Positions 8,630 to 15,906 of a stretch of DNA of 64,000 nucleotides are shown piece by piece. The DNA is taken from assembly GCA_021156365.1 (NCBI GenBank), contig JAJNDK010000001.1, positions 558,001 to 622,000 on the forward strand, written 5' to 3'. Position numbers and translations under genes: made by a program. How positions within the stretch are numbered: the stretch's first letter is position 1; each line of letters starts with the position of its first letter. The notes below the pieces were generated by a model that made no database searches, had not been told where the DNA came from, and saw only the letters and a program-made list of their open reading frames with translations. Origin of the DNA: Bacteroidota bacterium (GTDB taxonomy: Bacteria > Bacteroidota > Bacteroidia > B-17B0 > Aurantibacillaceae).

Positions 8630-8745
8630 CTAAATAAAAAACGTCTGTCCGCCCCGGAAGCGAACAGACGTTCGTAATATTATTTGCATACCGTGTCCGA
8701 CCCTGGCTGTAGCTTCTGGTCCCGGTGCGTGGTACTATTACTCAT
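8629..8745 (-). ncRNA. Candidate small RNA, copy 2 (unrecognised family)
   Basis: Same architecture as copy 1: conserved block at 8733-8686, linker, then a strong terminator in which AACGTCTGT (8640-8648) pairs with ACAGACGTT (8664-8672) and is followed on the minus strand by TTTTTTATTTA. The outer helix GCACCG with CGG-UA-UGC is preserved with a 2-nt instead of a 3-nt bulge, and the GACC/GGUU helix of copy 1 becomes GACC/GGUC. The linkers and terminator stems of the two copies are unrelated in sequence, so the conserved part is specifically the folded block. No clear -33/-7 pair was found upstream; the 5' end is a guess. Confidence 0.5.
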
Positions 8746-8945
8746 TAAAAAAACATGCCAGCAGAAGGAATATACCCATAAAAAAAAGCTGTAGAAGTGT
8801 TGATTTTACTGATGAAAAAGACTTATTTAAACAATTCATCAACAAATTTCTGCTGATTGTTGAAAGTATGTTTATTTCATGCTTTTTTATGGAAATAAGC
8901 AGTGGAAACATCCATATATCAGTATAAAAACCGTGAATTTTAATG

Positions 8946-8953
8946 TATTTTTG
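8946..8953 (+). promoter_or_regulatory. -7 element of the TPR-protein gene
   Basis: TATTTTTG matches TAnnTTTG exactly, 29 bp before the ATG at 8982. No clear -33 TTTG is visible at the usual distance. Confidence 0.4.
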
Positions 8954-8981
8954 AGGGTTTCCGTATCAATGTTATAGTCCT

Positions 8982-10673
8982 ATGAAAAGATCGCTTCATT
9001 TCCTTGTCCTGATTGTGCTTATTACCGTCTCTCCCTTATTTTCGCAGGGTTGGGAACTTGACTTGAGAAGCAATGTAGAGATCCGTACCTGGAAACTGAC
9101 CACCAAAGCTGAAGAAAGCCTGAAACCACTTGGAGGTGCAAGCATCAAACTAATGAGAGGCTCAACAGTTGTGAAACAAACCACCAGTGATGGCAACGGC
9201 GATTTCATCATCCAGGTGCCAGCCAATGGTGATTTTATACTGGAAGTGTCTTATGCAGGCTGTAATACCAAAAGGGCTTCGGTCAATACCATGAATGTGC
9301 CCGATTTTGGTGAGGAAATTTTCAAACCGACTTTCGGTATAGGCGGATTCATTATGTCGAAACCGTTTCCTGGGATTGACTACACCGGCTTGCAGCAAGC
9401 CCTGGTAAAAGTGGCCTATGTTCCGCGGGTAAAGAATTTTGATGATGATGAAGCCTATACACAGCAAAGTCTCGGATCTGTATCCAAAATTGCAGAAGCG
9501 GAAAAGATATTGATGGAACGGTTTTGCTCCACCAACAAATCGGGCGACGAAGCGATGAAAAAACCGGACTGCCCGCTTGCCAAAACACTGTATGAAAAGG
9601 CAATGACGATCATTCCGGGCGAAGCCTATCCCGTTCAGCAATTGGTGAAAGTAGGTGAATGCCTGAAAGAAAAAGAACTGGCAGCGCAAAAAGCCAAAGA
9701 AGAAGCCGCTAAAGCCGAAGCGGAAAAACTGGCAAAACAAAAAGCAGAGGAAGAAAAAGCGCTGAAGGCAAAAGAAGAAGCGGAAAAAGCGGCAGCCGAA
9801 AAGCTCACTCAGGAAAAAGCAAAAGCGGAGGCTGATAAGCTCGCTAAACAAAAAGATGAAGAGCAAAAAATTCAAAAAGCCAAAGACGATGCGGCTAAAG
9901 CAGAAGCAGCTAAAATAGCAAAACAAAAAGCGGAGGAAGAAAAAGCGCTGAAAGCAAAAGAAGAAGCGGAAAAAGCGGCAGCCGAAAAGCTCGCTCAGGA
10001 AAAAGCAAAAGCGGAGGCTGATAAGCTCGCTAAACAAAAAGATGAAGAGCAAAAAATTCAGAAAGCCAAAGAAGAAGCCGCTAAAGCCGAAGCAGAAAAA
10101 TTAGCCAAAATTGCTAAGGATGCCGAACTCAAAGCACAAAAGGAAAAAGAACTCGTAACTAAAACTGAGGCAGACAAGCTCGCCAAACAAAAAGATGAAG
10201 AGCAAAAAATTCAGAAAGCCAAAGACGATGCGGCTAAAGCAGAAGCAGCTAAAATAGCAAAAGCGGCCAAAGAAACGGAAACCAAAACGCAAAAAGAAAA
10301 AGAGCTGGCTGCCAAAGCAGAGGCAGAGAAACTGGCAAAAAACAAAACACCTGCTCAGGCCGAACCTCCTAAAACGGTTGCAACAGCAACCACTTCCGCC
10401 ACCCCAAAGAAAAATAATGGCATTACCGTCATAAGCACCGGCACGCCAAAAGAATCGAATACAAAAGTAAAATCGGGAAGTGCAAACTATGCTGTCAGGC
10501 AGGAGTTAGGATCGGGCAAATACAACGATGCCATACACAAAGGCGACAATCTGATGGCCAACAAACACTATGCAGAAGCAAAAACTGCCTACCAGGAAGC
10601 ACTGAAGCTGAAACCGAAAGATGAGTATGCTACCTCACGTCTGAATGAGGTGGAAAAACTGATGAAGCAGTAA
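8982..10673 (+). CDS. Secreted protein with regulatory-like domain, long Lys/Glu/Ala coiled coil and C-terminal TPR
   Basis: 563 residues. A signal peptide (residues 1-22, ending SPLFSQ) is followed by a carboxypeptidase-regulatory-like beta sandwich at about 40-105 (GGASIKLMRGSTVV, DGNGDFIIQVPANGDF). A globular part to about residue 225 contains two CP motifs and a TPR-like EKAMTIIPGEAYP. Residues about 228-460 are a low-complexity helix rich in Lys, Glu, Ala and Gln that must form a long charged coiled coil or single alpha helix. After a Ser/Thr/Pro-rich linker, the last 70 residues form a TPR motif (HYAEAKTAYQEALKLKPKDEYA). It probably spans part of the periplasm, perhaps anchoring at the cell wall; the exact role is unknown. 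The coil is encoded by long near-identical DNA repeats. Confidence 0.7.
   Translation: MKRSLHFLVLIVLITVSPLFSQGWELDLRSNVEIRTWKLTTKAEESLKPLGGASIKLMRGSTVVKQTTSDGNGDFIIQVPANGDFILEVSYAGCNTKRASVNTMNVPDFGEEIFKPTFGIGGFIMSKPFPGIDYTGLQQALVKVAYVPRVKNFDDDEAYTQQSLGSVSKIAEAEKILMERFCSTNKSGDEAMKKPDCPLAKTLYEKAMTIIPGEAYPVQQLVKVGECLKEKELAAQKAKEEAAKAEAEKLAKQKAEEEKALKAKEEAEKAAAEKLTQEKAKAEADKLAKQKDEEQKIQKAKDDAAKAEAAKIAKQKAEEEKALKAKEEAEKAAAEKLAQEKAKAEADKLAKQKDEEQKIQKAKEEAAKAEAEKLAKIAKDAELKAQKEKELVTKTEADKLAKQKDEEQKIQKAKDDAAKAEAAKIAKAAKETETKTQKEKELAAKAEAEKLAKNKTPAQAEPPKTVATATTSATPKKNNGITVISTGTPKESNTKVKSGSANYAVRQELGSGKYNDAIHKGDNLMANKHYAEAKTAYQEALKLKPKDEYATSRLNEVEKLMKQ
9740..10115 (+). repeat. 186-bp direct repeats inside the coiled-coil coding region
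   Basis: The stretch beginning with CGGAAAAAGCGGCAGCCGAA at 9781 recurs at 9967, a shift of 186 bp (62 codons), with only scattered substitutions over about 170 bp. A third, shorter relative beginning GACAAGCTCGCCAAACAAAA starts near 10174. The repeats are in frame, so loss or gain of a unit would change coil length by 62 residues without breaking the gene. Confidence 0.85.
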
Positions 10674-10865
10674 CCATTAATTATCTAAACTTTGTATGAT
10701 GATTGCTGTATACCCGAAACCCAGATAATTGAACCATATAAGGCACACATCGACAAGCTCAGTGGGAAGCTATAAGGACATCTAAATTCTGTAAAACAAG
10801 AAAACTGTTCTGAAAACATACTAATAACCCGAAACACAAAACCAGAAACCAGAAACAAAAAATCA

Positions 10866-11600
10866 TCAAACCTCTACTCCTTTTTCTTCCAGTGTTTTGA
10901 TGGCGATTTCTGCGGCTAATTGTTCTGCCCTGCGCTTGGATGTATGCTGGCTTTGCGCGATAATTTTCCCGCCGATCTCTGCAGCGATCACAAATTCTTT
11001 TCTATTTCCCGTTCCCACTTCTTTTACGAGGTTGAAGCTGAGCTTTTTCTTTTCACGCTGACAGTAATTGATCAGGCGGCTTTTGAAATCCGTATCCGTT
11101 TGTTCAATAGCATCGATATCGAGGTGGATCTTGATAATACGTTCCACTACAAATTTCCGTGTCTTGATAAAACCTTTATCGAGATAGATCGCACCAATGA
11201 ATGCCTCGAAGGCATCGCCCAGGATAGAAACAGCATTGGCATTGCGCAGATCGGCCTGAACTAACTGATCGAAACCAAGCTTTTTTGCCAACTGGTTCAG
11301 CTGAGCCCTGTTAACGATACGTGAACGGATCTGCGTAAGGAATCCTTCCTCGCGGAAAGGAAACATACGAAAAAGATATTCGGCTACAATAGCTCCCAAC
11401 ACAGCATCACCAAGATATTCGAGACGCTCATTACTGTTGCGCACTCCTTCTTTGATCTCTGTTGCAACGGAAGTATGCCGGAATGCCTGTTTGTAAAGGG
11501 AAAGATTATCAGGTGTGAGACCGGAAATAAGCCGAATGGTCTCACTTAATTTTTTATCTGAAGAAGATTGGATCGGTGATTTAAAGATAGACTTCAGCAA
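10866..11600 (-). CDS. rnc: Ribonuclease III
   Basis: A 244-residue double-strand-specific endoribonuclease for rRNA and other RNA processing. The catalytic domain has the signature NERLEYLGDAVL (residues 57-68) and the second metal-binding block GDAFEAFIGA with Asp129 and Glu132. A double-stranded RNA-binding domain follows from about residue 172, ending SKRRAEQLAAEIAIKTLEEK. No ATG exists near the N-terminus; the start given is a TTG at 11600, 12 bp after the fabF stop, and an adjacent CTG is the only alternative close by. It is the last gene of the acpP-fabF-rnc operon, an arrangement common in Bacteroidota. Confidence 0.93.
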   Translation of the reverse strand: MLKSIFKSPIQSSSDKKLSETIRLISGLTPDNLSLYKQAFRHTSVATEIKEGVRNSNERLEYLGDAVLGAIVAEYLFRMFPFREEGFLTQIRSRIVNRAQLNQLAKKLGFDQLVQADLRNANAVSILGDAFEAFIGAIYLDKGFIKTRKFVVERIIKIHLDIDAIEQTDTDFKSRLINYCQREKKKLSFNLVKEVGTGNRKEFVIAAEIGGKIIAQSQHTSKRRAEQLAAEIAIKTLEEKGVEV

Positions 11601-11612
11601 AGGAACTATTCT

Positions 11613-12866
11613 TTAGGAATATTTTTTCACGATCACACAGGCATTGTGTCCGCCAAACCCGAAGGTGTTGCTCAATGCATAGTTGAGTGTTCTTTTCTGC
11701 GCAGTGTTGAATGTGAAATTCAAACGGCTGTCAAACTCCGGATCATCTGTAAAATGGTTGATGGTTGGAGGAACGATGTCGTTTTTCACCGCCAGTACAC
11801 AAGCCAGGGCTTCGATAGCACCCGCAGCACCTAATAAGTGGCCTGTCATGGATTTGGTAGAGCTGATGTTCATTTTATAAGCATGCTCACCGAATACTTT
11901 TTCGATCGCTTTCACTTCTGCAATATCACCAAGTGGTGTAGAAGTTCCGTGTGTGTTTACGTAATCGATCTGTTCTGCTTTCAATTCACCGTCTTTCAGC
12001 GCATTGAACATTACATTCATAGCTCCCAGACCTTCCGGATGCGGTGCAGTAAGGTGATGTGCATCTGCACTCATTCCTCCACCCACGATCTCAGCGTATA
12101 TTTTTGCTCCGCGTTTTTTCGCGTGCTCGTATTCTTCTAAAATAAGTCCTGCACCACCTTCGCCTAAGATAAAACCATCGCGGTCTTTATCATACGGACG
12201 GGAAGCAGTTTGAGGAGAATCGTTGCGTGTGCTCATGGCATGCATAGCATTAAAACCACCTACACCCGCTTCGTTGATCACAGCTTCGGAGCCACCTGCA
12301 ACGATAGCATCTGCCATTCCCAAACGAATATAATTGTAAGCATCGATCAGTGCATTCGTGGAAGAAGCACAGGCAGATACCACACAAAAATTAGGTCCTC
12401 TGAAACCAAAACGCATGGAGATGTGTCCTGCGGCGATATCCGAGATCATTTTCGGGATAAAGAACGGATTGAACCGCGGTGTCCCGTCACCTTTTGCAAA
12501 ATTAGAACACTCTTCGAGGAAAGTATCCAAACCGCCGATCCCGGAAGCCCAGATCACACCGATCCTGTCTTTGTCTGCCACTCCTTCTGCATCCAATCCT
12601 GCATCTTTCACAGCCTGCGATGCCGCAGCAATACCAAAATGAGAAAAGCGATCCATTTTGCGGGCTTCTTTTCTATCGAGGTATTCTTCCACATTGAAGT
12701 TTTTCACTTCACATGCGAATTGTGATTTAAACTTGGATGCGTCAAAACGAGTAATAGGCGCAGCACCGCTGACACCGTTAATTAAATTATTCCAATAATC
12801 ATTAACGTTATTGCCCAAAGGCGTAACCGCCCCTACACCAGTAACTACAACTCGTTTTAACTGCAT
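11613..12866 (-). CDS. fabF: 3-oxoacyl-ACP synthase II
   Basis: A 417-residue condensing enzyme that extends acyl-ACP with malonyl-ACP in fatty-acid elongation. The Cys-His-His triad is visible: Cys166 in VSACASSTNA, His306 in VNTHGTSTPLGD and His343 in KSMTGHLLGAAGA. Length and N-terminus (RVVVTGVGAVTPLG) agree with the family. It follows acpP by 21 bp and precedes rnc by 12 bp, so the three are almost certainly one transcript from the promoter at 13158-13186. Confidence 0.97.
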   Translation of the reverse strand: MQLKRVVVTGVGAVTPLGNNVNDYWNNLINGVSGAAPITRFDASKFKSQFACEVKNFNVEEYLDRKEARKMDRFSHFGIAAASQAVKDAGLDAEGVADKDRIGVIWASGIGGLDTFLEECSNFAKGDGTPRFNPFFIPKMISDIAAGHISMRFGFRGPNFCVVSACASSTNALIDAYNYIRLGMADAIVAGGSEAVINEAGVGGFNAMHAMSTRNDSPQTASRPYDKDRDGFILGEGGAGLILEEYEHAKKRGAKIYAEIVGGGMSADAHHLTAPHPEGLGAMNVMFNALKDGELKAEQIDYVNTHGTSTPLGDIAEVKAIEKVFGEHAYKMNISSTKSMTGHLLGAAGAIEALACVLAVKNDIVPPTINHFTDDPEFDSRLNFTFNTAQKRTLNYALSNTFGFGGHNACVIVKKYS

Positions 12867-12887
12867 ACAAATTATTTAATTCAAAAA

Positions 12888-13127
12888 TTACTTTTTCGCG
12901 TTTGCCTCGATGTAAGCAACTGCATCACCAACAGTAGAAATTTTTTCCGCCTGGTCATCCGGAATAGCGATGTTGAATTCTTTTTCGAATTCCATGATCA
13001 ATTCTACTGTATCCAAAGAATCTGCTCCTAAGTCGTTTGTAAAACTTGCAGTTGGAACCACTTCTTTTTCATCAACCCCTAATTTATCTACGATGATTGA
13101 TTTTACTTTTGATGTAATGTCTGACAT
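12888..13127 (-). CDS. acpP: Acyl carrier protein
   Basis: A 79-residue acidic helical protein that carries growing acyl chains on phosphopantetheine. The attachment site is Ser37 in [13 protein letters not shown]. It is the first gene of the acpP-fabF-rnc operon and has the best promoter in the window just upstream, giving a leader of about 27 nt. Confidence 0.97.
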   Translation of the reverse strand: MSDITSKVKSIIVDKLGVDEKEVVPTASFTNDLGADSLDTVELIMEFEKEFNIAIPDDQAEKISTVGDAVAYIEANAKK

Positions 13128-13157
13128 TGTGTTTAGTTTTTTGATTAATTACGGCTG

Positions 13158-13186
13158 CAAAGATAGGCTTATCGCTATAAAACAAA
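13158..13186 (-). promoter_or_regulatory. Promoter of acpP-fabF-rnc
   Basis: On the minus strand TTTG (13183-13186), 17 bp, TATCTTTG (13158-13165), an exact match to both Bacteroidota promoter boxes. The predicted start of transcription is near 13154. Confidence 0.8.
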
Positions 13187-13429
13187 AATTTTAAAGGCTA
13201 TTTTAACGTAATGAAAATCAATAGTTTAATTACCGCTAAAGCTCCTCGTGTCACTTAAGTACTTTACAACCAACCTATTAATCCCTCTAAAGCAGAAAAA
13301 AATAAGATTATCAAAGGGGATATTAACAATCCTCGCTATGTTCCCTCAAAATCAGCTGTATACACCCGTTTTGAAGTCTTTACCTGCGTTAAATAAGTTT
13401 CTTTCCCGATCTCTTTGTCCTTACGGACT
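13187..13429. other. Intergenic stretch between acpP and the SpoIIAA-like gene
   Basis: About 240 bp with no gene. Nothing recognisable is seen apart from a hairpin at 13431-13452 (CGGACTT with AAGTCCG) that straddles the stop codon of the next gene and could help end its transcript. Confidence 0.5.
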
Positions 13430-13891
13430 TTATAAAAAAGTCCGAAGCCACTTTACTGCCTCGGGTTTTGTATTGAATATTTTAGTGGTACGTCCCGGTT
13501 TATTAAAGCGCAGGTAGATGCCACCAATGATCCGGTGTCCCATATTAGTGGCCACATATGCATCGGCCAGCGACCAGGGGCAGGATTCTTTCCTTGCCCA
13601 GAAAACACGGGTATCGGCCGGTGGAATGGCAAATTCATCAAAGGTTATCAATAAAGGGGCTTTTTTGTAATTCAACATCCTTCCCATTACTTCGTTGAAT
13701 TTTTTCAGGGAATTTATATCAAAATCAATATTGCTGGATGTATGCGAATGCAGGATCCCATCGCTTCGTAATTCGATGGTAAAGGCTTCGCAATATTCGA
13801 GCGCTATTATCTCAACGGTATCTTCGGCTATTTTTTCCACTGACCTTGTTGTATTACAAATATACGCTTTCCGGCAGGTAAATAAAAGCAT
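13430..13891 (-). CDS. SpoIIAA/STAS-like small protein
   Basis: Unknown function. The conserved core (EAFTIELRSDGILH, then NYKKAPLLITFDEFAIPP, then YVATNMGHRIIGGIYL and KPGRTTKIFNTKPEAVKWL) follows the pattern of a Bacteroidota family that resembles SpoIIAA/STAS folds, with a sheet-helix alternation and a C-terminal EAVKWL helix. Bounds are those of the ATG at 13891. A GTG at 13840 is probably the real start: an exact -7 box TATATTTG lies inside the longer frame at 13857-13864, transcription would begin near 13853, and family members begin close to this point. With the GTG start the protein has about 136 residues. Downstream of the MORN protein gene by 33 bp. Confidence 0.6.
   Translation of the reverse strand: MLLFTCRKAYICNTTRSVEKIAEDTVEIIALEYCEAFTIELRSDGILHSHTSSNIDFDINSLKKFNEVMGRMLNYKKAPLLITFDEFAIPPADTRVFWARKESCPWSLADAYVATNMGHRIIGGIYLRFNKPGRTTKIFNTKPEAVKWLRTFL
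13857..13864 (-). promoter_or_regulatory. -7 element inside the longest frame of the SpoIIAA-like gene
   Basis: Minus strand TATATTTG, an exact TAnnTTTG. The -33 box is weak. If used, it excludes the ATG at 13891 and favours the GTG at 13840, giving a leader of about 13 nt like others in this window. Confidence 0.45.
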
Positions 13892-13924
13892 TTGGGCAGA
13901 TAGTTTCCGCTACTGCTAAGAAGG

Positions 13925-15304
13925 CTATTTTCTTTTTACCAACCTGTTCTGAACAGGGTCCAGCTCCTCGAAATTGATCAGCTTACCCGAGCGATCATAG
14001 TTCTTCCGTTCAGTCATCCGGCCGCCGGAATACTTCAATTCCGCTTCTTTTCTTCCATCATCATACCATACCAGGTACGAATAGCCATCCTTATTTTGTC
14101 CATTCTCCAAAAACTGCTCCCAGCGGGCCTGGCCATTTTCATGATAGGAGACCATATGTCCGTGATAATTTCCCGCTTCGTTGAAAGGCTGAACGAATTC
14201 CAATTGTCCTGATTTAAACCAGCTTTTCCATTCTCCTGCCGGCCGCTTGTCTTTATACAGCCGGATTTCTTTTAGTCGCCCATTATCGAACCACCATTTT
14301 GCTTCACCCTCTATATGATCATTGATATAAAAGGCTTCGTGTTTGAGCTGCCCGTTTTTATGAAACTCTTTGATAATACCGTTTTTTATAAACTGATGGA
14401 TCTTACTTTGCGGATCTTCCAGGAACTTTTTGATGTACGTTTCCTTGTCATCCCAGTTTTGCAGGATGTGATCGATCTGCCACGGATACAATACTTCTAT
14501 CAGCTCCAGTATATCGAATTGTGTCTCCTGCAGGTCCTCTACCACTTGCATGATCTCTGCCACCCGGGGTGCCACTTTAAGATTGCTGTATGCTGCCAGC
14601 TTGTGATGCCCGTCGAGAATATAATTTTCCGACTCAAAGGAACGAACCGAAATACCACCCATATCAGGGATCTCCTTATAATAATAAGCTTTACAGATGA
14701 TCGCAAAAGGCCGTTTCCCCACTCGGATCTGTTCTTCGTAATACTGTATTCTTTCCGGATCGAGTTCTTCCTGCGGTTGGGTGGCAACAAAAGAAAGACT
14801 ACAGCCATCGTAAAAGCCAGGTGTTGTATACTCAAGCAGGTCCCAGGTCATTTCACCCTGTGATTCACGGTCTGCCATAAATTCTTCGTGTTTCTTTTTC
14901 TTTTCTTCAATATCTTTTATATCGTTAGACGGAGAATTAATAACAGACCAATCATAATAGGTTTCTCCGGCATATTCTGTTAGATGGGTTTTGAAATATT
15001 CGCTTTCTTCCGTATAGAAATTCAGTGAATAGTCTCCGTTTGGGAACAATTTCAACAACGGATCGAGTAAAGTCTTCAGCTCTGCTTCTTTTGAGGTATA
15101 ATCCACATCGAGGTTATCATATAGATTCTTCCGGACCTCTTCCCTGTATTCTTTTTCATAAGGCAGCAGGCACAGGTATTTCCCTACAGAGCCGTGGCAA
15201 TCATACCACACTGCTGTAAGCGGTTTTCGGAAACGGAAATAACTCCCGATCTCACTGAGGCGTACCGATACGATCCCTGTTCCGTATGTTATTGAAAATT
15301 TCAT
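13925..15304 (-). CDS. ParB-like domain protein with C-terminal MORN-type repeats
   Basis: 459 residues, no signal peptide. The central region has QEELDPERIQYYEEQIR followed by ENYILDGHHKLAAYSNL at about residue 235-250, the DGHHKLAA motif of the ParB/sulfiredoxin-like nucleotide-hydrolysing fold. From about residue 310 there are five or six repeats of the MORN_2 type (IIKEFHKNGQLKHEAFYINDH, in part; WWFDNGRLKEIRLYKDKRPAG; WKSWFKSGQLEFVQPF; VSYHENGQARWEQFLENGQ; VWYDDGRKEAELKYSGG). Such repeats occur in YwqK-type proteins paired with toxins. I do not recognise the first 150 residues. The gene starts 3 bp after the stop of the 153-aa gene upstream, so the two are co-translated partners. Confidence 0.6.
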   Translation of the reverse strand: MKFSITYGTGIVSVRLSEIGSYFRFRKPLTAVWYDCHGSVGKYLCLLPYEKEYREEVRKNLYDNLDVDYTSKEAELKTLLDPLLKLFPNGDYSLNFYTEESEYFKTHLTEYAGETYYDWSVINSPSNDIKDIEEKKKKHEEFMADRESQGEMTWDLLEYTTPGFYDGCSLSFVATQPQEELDPERIQYYEEQIRVGKRPFAIICKAYYYKEIPDMGGISVRSFESENYILDGHHKLAAYSNLKVAPRVAEIMQVVEDLQETQFDILELIEVLYPWQIDHILQNWDDKETYIKKFLEDPQSKIHQFIKNGIIKEFHKNGQLKHEAFYINDHIEGEAKWWFDNGRLKEIRLYKDKRPAGEWKSWFKSGQLEFVQPFNEAGNYHGHMVSYHENGQARWEQFLENGQNKDGYSYLVWYDDGRKEAELKYSGGRMTERKNYDRSGKLINFEELDPVQNRLVKRK

Positions 15305-15307
15305 TGG

Positions 15308-15769
15308 TTAGCGTATTTGATCTGCCTGCACAATTCCCGACTTTATAAGTTCCTTATTATGGTTGTCTATATACACATCTGCTTTCCATTTACCCTCTTT
15401 GTAAATAAATGACAGGTATCCCCATGTGCCCTGCCGTAGCTTGTTCCTTGTCTCTACACGCACATATTCACGCTCAATATATAAATTATCACCTTCACCG
15501 GGCGTATACTCAAAAGTAAAAAGAAGTCTCGTATTCAGATCTTTAGCAATGTATTCATTGATTAGAACCGGGTTTAACTGCTCCGAGGGCATATGCATAG
15601 AAAATTGAAATGAATTATCCAACGGCCCTATATATTTATACAAGTGCCAAACAATCTCCGTTTCATTATACAGCTCATCATTGATGTTCTGTTTGTGGCG
15701 TCGGGAGTTTTTGTGATGAATAACCGGCTTTTCCTGCAGTTTATCAATAACTATGAATTGCATATTCAT
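15308..15769 (-). CDS. Unknown protein, partner of the ParB-like/MORN gene
   Basis: 153 residues with no signal peptide and no membrane segment. It is rich in aromatic and charged residues (TEIVWHLYKYIGPLDNSF, LLFTFEYTPGEGDNLYIERE) and ends with a beta-rich part containing WGYLSFIYKEGKWKADVYID. I recognise no family. Two ATGs (15769 and 15763) are possible starts. Its stop is 3 bp before the ATG of the 459-aa protein, so both are one operon. The tight pairing with an uncharacterised ParB-like protein suggests a shared role, which is inference. Confidence 0.6.
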   Translation of the reverse strand: MNMQFIVIDKLQEKPVIHHKNSRRHKQNINDELYNETEIVWHLYKYIGPLDNSFQFSMHMPSEQLNPVLINEYIAKDLNTRLLFTFEYTPGEGDNLYIEREYVRVETRNKLRQGTWGYLSFIYKEGKWKADVYIDNHNKELIKSGIVQADQIR

Positions 15770-15852
15770 TCAAATATATGGTGGAATAAGATCCGGATAA
15801 GGTATCACAACTTGTGATGCCTAAAAACAAATATATTTATTTTAACCTCAAT

Positions 15853-15884
15853 AAAAAAGGCTGCTCTTATTCAGAACAGCCTTT
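15853..15884 (-). terminator. Intrinsic terminator of the M16 peptidase gene
   Basis: On the minus strand a 12-bp stem (AAAGGCTGTTCT with one G-U pair) closes on a short loop and is followed by TTTTTTATT. Its sequence closely resembles the cspA terminator at 39097-39128. Confidence 0.85.
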
Positions 15885-15906
15885 CCCTTTTGGTTCTTTC
15901 ATTCAA

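Larger units (their letters stand above)
8287..8981. other. Gene-free region of 695 bp holding the twin small-RNA units
   Basis: No convincing protein gene is present on either strand. The region contains two copies of a 43-bp conserved block (8443-8485 and 8691-8733, 36 of 43 positions identical by hand count), two minus-strand terminators, one good and one doubtful promoter, an inverted repeat at 8584-8629 and the promoter of the gene at 8982. Confidence 0.75.

Noticed and set aside
8437-8733. Possible SRP RNA from the words GGACCAGAAGC...CAGCC
   Set aside because: The GGAA tetraloop and conserved internal loop of SRP RNA are absent, and there are two copies.
9162-10052. Long antisense frame opposite the coiled-coil gene
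   Set aside because: It is a by-product of the Lys/Glu/Ala-rich coding strand; composition is Phe/Leu/Arg-rich with no family pattern.
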